Shown: positions 59,838 through 64,000 of the stretch, one piece after another
Numbering within the stretch: the stretch's first letter is position 1
Layout of the letters: the number at the start of each line of letters is the position of its first letter
Assembly (NCBI GenBank): GCA_036489885.1
Contig: DASXEW010000003.1
Location: forward strand, 1,426,001-1,490,000
Direction of reading: 5' to 3'
Length of the DNA stretch: 64,000 nucleotides
Source of the DNA: Candidatus Baltobacteraceae bacterium
GTDB lineage: Bacteria > Vulcanimicrobiota > Vulcanimicrobiia > Vulcanimicrobiales > Vulcanimicrobiaceae
Position numbers and translations under genes: made by a program
Notes under the pieces: generated by a model
What the model saw: the letters and a program-made list of their open reading frames with translations, nothing else
The model's database searches: none
Told to the model about the DNA's origin: nothing

Positions 59838-60965
59838 GTGAAGAAAACTCTCCTCGGTATTGCAATAACTCTCTTGGCCACGAGTCTCGCTGCGTGCGGA
59901 GGCGGTGGAAGAAGCACGCCCGGGGCGTCGATTCCCGTTGTGAATCCGGCGGCGCCGAATCCCGGAACGTCAACGACGCCGATGCCGTCACCATCCGCGG
60001 CTCCGGCGACGTTGAAGGTCACGCAGTATGCGGCGCCTTCCTTGATCGAAGCGCTGACGCTCGGCCCGGATGGTAACGTTTGGTACATCCCGCAGAGCGG
60101 CACGACCGCGAGCCTCGTCAACGTTACATCCGGCGCGATCACGACGTACAATGCGGAGCCCGCATCCGAAGCGAGCTGCGTCAATGATTTCGGATTGCAA
60201 GAAAACGCGATCACGCCGGGTCCGGGCGGGACGTTATGGGTCAGCGTGTTCTGCGGTCAACCGATGCAGATCGGTTTCTGGGGTTTCAACGTGCTCACGA
60301 CGAGCGGGACGGTTACCGCAAACATCGTGACACAGTACGATCCGCTTGTCATTCAGGGCGCGACCATGGGCAGCGACGGGAATGTGTGGAGTGATACGCT
60401 CGATCCCTCGAACGCGGCAGCCGTCGTTGAGTTTCCGGCAACCGCGAGCGGACCGTCGCAGGGCTGTTCGATCGGTCTTCCGGCCGAATCGGCGATCGTC
60501 CCCGGACCTGACGGGGCGCTGTGGCTTCCTTCGAATAACGGCAGCAACGCGCAATTGCTGCGTGTGACGACCCTGTGTGCGATCAACAGCATTGCTACGA
60601 TTGTGGGCACGTCGTTTGACGTGAACACGATCGTCTCGGCAGGCGGAAGCTTGTGGGTGCTCGATCGCACTCACGGTGCCGTCGTGCGTTTCAGCACGAG
60701 CGGAACGTCGACGAACTACGCGATTCCAAATTCGTTCGGCGGTAGCGGCTTTCTCGCGTCGTCGGCTGCTTCGAACTATGTGTACTTCGACGACACGAAG
60801 AACGGCGAGATCGGACGCATCAACATTGCGACCGGGATGATCCAAGAGTTCTCGCTGCAAAGCTCAGGCGGAATTTTCCATCCAAACGATATGGTGATCG
60901 ACGCCGCCGGAAACGTGTGGACGAACTGCGGAAGCGCGCTCTTGAAATTATCGATCTCGACCTAA
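59838..60965 (+). CDS. Lipoprotein with virginiamycin B lyase-like beta-propeller
   Basis: A 375-residue lipoprotein; start GTG 59838, lipobox 'LAAC' with Cys20, then a Gly/Ser/Pro linker. The domain has repeated blade motifs of the form 'GPDGNVWY', 'GPGGTLWV', 'GSDGNVWS', 'GPDGALWL', 'DAAGNVWT', as in Vgb/SMP-30-like propellers. The linear Pro/Thr stretch resembles those of the 'IDD' lipoproteins. Function unknown; probably binding or enzymatic at the cell surface. Confidence 0.75.
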   Translation: MKKTLLGIAITLLATSLAACGGGGRSTPGASIPVVNPAAPNPGTSTTPMPSPSAAPATLKVTQYAAPSLIEALTLGPDGNVWYIPQSGTTASLVNVTSGAITTYNAEPASEASCVNDFGLQENAITPGPGGTLWVSVFCGQPMQIGFWGFNVLTTSGTVTANIVTQYDPLVIQGATMGSDGNVWSDTLDPSNAAAVVEFPATASGPSQGCSIGLPAESAIVPGPDGALWLPSNNGSNAQLLRVTTLCAINSIATIVGTSFDVNTIVSAGGSLWVLDRTHGAVVRFSTSGTSTNYAIPNSFGGSGFLASSAASNYVYFDDTKNGEIGRINIATGMIQEFSLQSSGGIFHPNDMVIDAAGNVWTNCGSALLKLSIST

Positions 60966-61003
60966 TCAAAGTAGCGGCAAGCCGCGTGCCGAAGGGCGGC
61001 CGT

Positions 61004-61966
61004 ATGCACGTAACGGAAGCCGTGAACGCGCCCTACGTCGTGGAGATCTGGCGAGGGCATCAGATCGAGTCACGGCACCGGGTCGCCATCTGCGCGGTTG
61101 ACGTCTCGGGCAAGGTGCTATTAGAGGTAGGGACGATCGACCTCCCCGTCTTTTTGCGCTCGACCGCCAAGCCGTTCATCGCCGCCGCCTCGGTTCGTGC
61201 GGGGGCGGTCGATGCATTCGGGTTCGATGACCGGGAGCTTGCGCTCATGTGCGCGTCGCACGCCGGCGAGCCCGAGCACGTCGAGACCGCTCGCTCGATG
61301 CTCGCAAAGGCGGGGATTCACGAGAACGCGCTGCTCTGCGGTGGCACGCCGAGCGCGATCTACAATAACTGTTCGGGCAAACACGCCGGGATTCTCGCGC
61401 TCTGCAAGCACATAGGTGCGCCCCTCGGCACGTATCTCGAGCCCGACAATCCCGCGCAGAAAATGATTCTCGCCTTATGCTCGCGCGTCATCGACGAACC
61501 GTTGCCGCCCGAACGTATCGCGGTCGACGGCTGCGGCATCCCCGTCTTTGCAACGAGTCTGCGCCGCGCCGCGCGCGCCTTTGCACGCTTTGCCGCGCTC
61601 GAAGAGCTCGATGCCGAAGACGGCGAGGCGCTCGCGCGTTGCCGTACGGCGATGGCGCAGAATCCGTGGTTTGTTTCGGGGACGGGACGCTTCGATACGG
61701 GACTGATCGAATCAACCGGCGGTGCGGTCATCGGAAAGGGCGGCGCCGAAGGCTTTCACGGCAGCGCCATCGTGCACGCGCGCGCCGGCCTTGCAATCAA
61801 GGTCGTCGACGGCAACGGCCGCGCGACCGCGCCGGCCGTGATGGCTGCGCTCACGAGGCTCGATGCGCTGACGCCGGCCGCAACCGATTTGCTCGCGCCT
61901 TTCACGCAGCCGCCGGTGCGCAACGTCGCGGGGCGCATCGTCGGAAAGATCGTCGCGCGCGTCTAA
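61004..61966 (+). CDS. L-asparaginase II family protein
   Basis: A 320-residue enzyme of the Rhizobium-type asparaginase II family (thermolabile, unrelated to the E. coli type). Motifs: 'FLRSTAKPFIA', 'CASHAGEPEHV', 'NNCSGKHAGILALC' and 'AVDGCGIPVFA'. It hydrolyses asparagine to aspartate. ATG 61004 is chosen over ATG 60917, which lies inside the propeller gene. The 3' end is four bases from the convergent ligase. Confidence 0.85.
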   Translation: MHVTEAVNAPYVVEIWRGHQIESRHRVAICAVDVSGKVLLEVGTIDLPVFLRSTAKPFIAAASVRAGAVDAFGFDDRELALMCASHAGEPEHVETARSMLAKAGIHENALLCGGTPSAIYNNCSGKHAGILALCKHIGAPLGTYLEPDNPAQKMILALCSRVIDEPLPPERIAVDGCGIPVFATSLRRAARAFARFAALEELDAEDGEALARCRTAMAQNPWFVSGTGRFDTGLIESTGGAVIGKGGAEGFHGSAIVHARAGLAIKVVDGNGRATAPAVMAALTRLDALTPAATDLLAPFTQPPVRNVAGRIVGKIVARV

Positions 61967-61970
61967 TTGG

Positions 61971-63689
61971 CTATTCGCGAATGCCTTCACGTTCCAGCAT
62001 TTTGCCGTAGATTTCATTGACGCGAGCGATCGTGTCGATCTGGTCCGCCGACTTGTCGTCGCGAATGCGGGCGATACGCGGAAAGCGCAGTGAGAAACCG
62101 CTCTTGTGCAGATCGCTCTTCTGGATGACGTCGAACGCGATCTCGACGACGATCTGCGGCTCGACCGGAATCTCGTAGCGCGACAGTCCGAGCTCTTCGT
62201 AGGCACGCTCCGCGTCCGGAATACGATGCGCGAGGAACCACGCAGTCATCTCGGCGATCTCGACGTCGGTCAGTCCCGAATAGGCTTTGCCGGTGACGAG
62301 CAGCTCGCCGGCTTCGCCGCGCACGGCGAACGTGTAGTCGGAGAGAACCTGCGCGCGCTTGCCGTGGCCCCATTCGACGCCGACGACGACGCAATCGAGA
62401 GTATCGAGCTCGCGCTTGAGCTTGAGCCACCACTTACCGCGCTTGCCGGGCGCGTAGGGCGAATCCGTTCGCTTGAAGACAAGGCCTTCGTTTCCGCGCG
62501 CACGCGCGGCTTCGAAGCGATCGTGTAAGTCCTCTTGCGTCGCGCCGGCTTCGACGGTGCTCCACCCAGCCGCCTGAACGATGCCGCCCAGCTGCAACCC
62601 CGCGAGCTCTTCGCGCCGCGTTTCGAGCGGCTCGTCGAGCAGAAACCGTTCGCCGCGCGCGAGACAATCGAAGACGACGAATACGACGGGGACTTCGGCC
62701 TGCAGCCCAGACGTCACGTCTTTGCGCTGCAGCCGTGTTTGCAAGTAGCGAAACGGTAGCACTGCGCCGTCACGCATCGCGACGACCTCGCCGTCGAGGA
62801 TGACGTCGTCGGGCAGGTTGTGCATCGCTGCGACAACTTCTGGCCATGCGTTCGTCGTCTCGTTCAAACGGCGTGAGAAGAGCCGAATACGCTCCCCCTG
62901 TTTGTGGGCTTGGATGCGAACGCCGTCGTACTTGTCTTCGAGGAGCCAGCTTTGCGTCGCAAGTTCTTTGTATTCGGAGCCGAATTGCATCGGCGATGCG
63001 AGCATGAACGCGATCGGCGTTCCGTAGGCGATCTCGACGTTCGCAAGCGTTCCGTGTTTCGCCGCGATCGCCACAACGCCGACGTCACCGGCTGCCATCG
63101 CGGCGCGGCGCACGTCCGCAACCGGCACTGAAAACGCGGCGGCGATTCCTTCGACGATCAAACCTTCGCGCAAACCGATCCGCAGCTCGCCGGTGAGGAT
63201 CTTGATGATGTACTTCGCTTCCAGGTCGGTTTCGCACGCGCCGAGAATGCGCTCGACCAGCACCTGTCGCTTTTTGTTTGCGAGCTTGCCGGATGCGCTC
63301 GCAGTCTCGTCGAGCAGCGCCATGAAAACGCCCGGCGTCAGTGCTGTCCGGAAGAGTCCGAGATCGTGCGCAGGCCGCACGTGCGACGCGAGCGCTGCAC
63401 CGAGGTCGCCAGTGGCGCGATATCCCCGCGAGAGCTGAGCGTCGGTGATACCCCAAACCGCGCGCGCAGCCGCAACGATTGTCGCGCCGCCGACAGACAG
63501 CGCGCGCTCACTGGTCGGCGCGAATGGGCTCCCGGTGAAAAATCTCGCAGCGGGCGCGAGGTCCGCGTCGTCGAGCGTCCGCAGATACTCGCCGAGCAGC
63601 GCGACCTTTGCGAGTTTGCTCGGGTCGCTCGCGATCGCTTCCGCAGCCTCTGCGAACCTTTTCACCGCTTGCCGTGTTGGCGCCAGCAA
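61971..63689 (-). CDS. lig: ATP-dependent DNA ligase
   Basis: A 572-residue ligase of the archaeal/actinobacterial LigB-like type. An N-terminal DNA-binding domain is followed by the nucleotidyl transferase core with catalytic K253 in 'EDKYDGVR', 'ILDGEVVA', 'GLVFKR' and 'WWLKLK', and an OB domain. It seals nicks using ATP; bacteria also have NAD-dependent LigA, so a repair role is likely. The start is TTG 63689, immediately next to the divergent LysE start; GTG 63665 is an alternative with little loss. Confidence 0.88.
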   Translation of the reverse strand: MLAPTRQAVKRFAEAAEAIASDPSKLAKVALLGEYLRTLDDADLAPAARFFTGSPFAPTSERALSVGGATIVAAARAVWGITDAQLSRGYRATGDLGAALASHVRPAHDLGLFRTALTPGVFMALLDETASASGKLANKKRQVLVERILGACETDLEAKYIIKILTGELRIGLREGLIVEGIAAAFSVPVADVRRAAMAAGDVGVVAIAAKHGTLANVEIAYGTPIAFMLASPMQFGSEYKELATQSWLLEDKYDGVRIQAHKQGERIRLFSRRLNETTNAWPEVVAAMHNLPDDVILDGEVVAMRDGAVLPFRYLQTRLQRKDVTSGLQAEVPVVFVVFDCLARGERFLLDEPLETRREELAGLQLGGIVQAAGWSTVEAGATQEDLHDRFEAARARGNEGLVFKRTDSPYAPGKRGKWWLKLKRELDTLDCVVVGVEWGHGKRAQVLSDYTFAVRGEAGELLVTGKAYSGLTDVEIAEMTAWFLAHRIPDAERAYEELGLSRYEIPVEPQIVVEIAFDVIQKSDLHKSGFSLRFPRIARIRDDKSADQIDTIARVNEIYGKMLEREGIRE

Positions 63690-64000
63690 ATGGACCTAAG
63701 CACCTGGGTGGCCTTCGCGGTTCTCGAGACGATCCTGTGCATTACGCCGGGACCGGCGGTGCTGTTCACGGTCGGCTCGACGCTGAGCCGCGGCCGTACT
63801 ACCGGATTCGCGGCGATGAGCGGGATCGTCACCGGAAACACGATCTACTTCGTGCTCTCCGCGACGAGTCTCGGCGCGATTTTGCTCGCATCGTACGAAG
63901 TGTTCACGCTCGTGCGCTGGGTCGGCGCCGCGTATCTCGTGTATATCGGTCTGCGCGCGTTGTTCGGTAAACAAAAGGCCCTGTCCGTAGCAGATGTCCG
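63690..64000 (+). CDS. LysE/RhtB family exporter (partial, runs off the window)
   Basis: The first 103 codons. The N-terminus 'MDLSTWVAFAVLETILCITPGPAVLF' has the family's 'TPGP' motif, followed by 'GFAAMSGIVTGN' and two further hydrophobic segments. These proteins export amino acids or their derivatives. ATG 63690 abuts the ligase TTG start with no bases between, so each gene's promoter must lie in the other or the transcripts are leaderless. Confidence 0.82.
   Translation, partial: MDLSTWVAFAVLETILCITPGPAVLFTVGSTLSRGRTTGFAAMSGIVTGNTIYFVLSATSLGAILLASYEVFTLVRWVGAAYLVYIGLRALFGKQKALSVADV

Noticed and set aside
59838-60965. Propeller lipoprotein as a fifth member of the 'IDD' secreted family
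   Set aside because: It shares only the lipoprotein signal and a Pro/Ser linker; the blade motifs and lack of the IDD and C-terminal marks place it elsewhere.

Overview
The window is a gene-dense, high-GC bacterial chromosome segment (I did not compute the GC value). Genes are tightly packed, many operon junctions are 4-base start/stop overlaps, and GTG and TTG starts are common. Predicted lipoproteins, a Wza-type export protein and a Wzx/Wzy/Wzc polysaccharide locus suggest a diderm envelope. The mix of catabolic modules, a basic-tailed HU protein and unfamiliar secreted families would fit an uncultured soil lineage such as Eremiobacterota/WPS-2, but no marker gene proves this and the assignment is a guess. 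I saw no rRNA, tRNA, CRISPR array, transposase or integrase.

Region 1 (1-18.4 kb) is catabolic and transport. It opens with the end of a hydantoinase/oxoprolinase-like gene, an MmgE/PrpD protein and a NitT/TauT-type ABC importer. These face a convergent AtuA-DUF4387 pair. Next, on the minus strand, come a small exported protein, a paaK-paaF-paaG-CPBP protease unit, an HU gene and a complete livKHMGF importer. Divergent from livK is a second MmgE/PrpD protein coupled to an acyl-CoA dehydrogenase. The aryl-CoA ligase and enoyl-CoA hydratases, the branched-chain-type importer and the dehydrogenase suggest import and CoA-dependent breakdown of organic acids.

Region 2 (18.4-30.2 kb) is regulatory and mixed: a small exported repeat protein, a PIG-L deacetylase, a convergent response regulator/histidine kinase pair, manA, a sugar transferase lacking its catalytic centre, an alpha/alpha-toroid-like protein on the opposite strand, a Wza-like export protein, two LuxR-type regulators with altered receiver pockets, a Nudix hydrolase, a small acidic ORF, a long inverted repeat and a degenerate phosphopantetheinyl transferase.

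Region 3 (30.3-42.2 kb) is a single co-directional polysaccharide operon closed by a strong intrinsic terminator. It encodes a Wzc-type tyrosine kinase, an acyltransferase, a CapD-like dehydratase, the full WbpA-B-D-E-I set for UDP-2,3-diacetamido-2,3-dideoxy-mannuronic acid, a Wzy-like polymerase and a second sugar aminotransferase.

Region 4 (42.4-59.8 kb) mixes four paralogous secreted proteins of a family I cannot name with export and assembly genes: a GT2, a full-length initiating sugar transferase, a Wzx flippase, three GT4 enzymes, a GT4-FemAB fusion and a truncated relative of that fusion. The secreted family shares an 'IDD' acidic motif, conserved cysteines and a common C-terminus. 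One member is translationally coupled to the GT2 gene. They are the best candidate here for an undescribed system, possibly enzymes or binding proteins acting on the exported polysaccharide.

Region 5 (59.8-64 kb) holds a beta-propeller lipoprotein, an L-asparaginase II, an ATP-dependent DNA ligase and the start of a LysE-family exporter.
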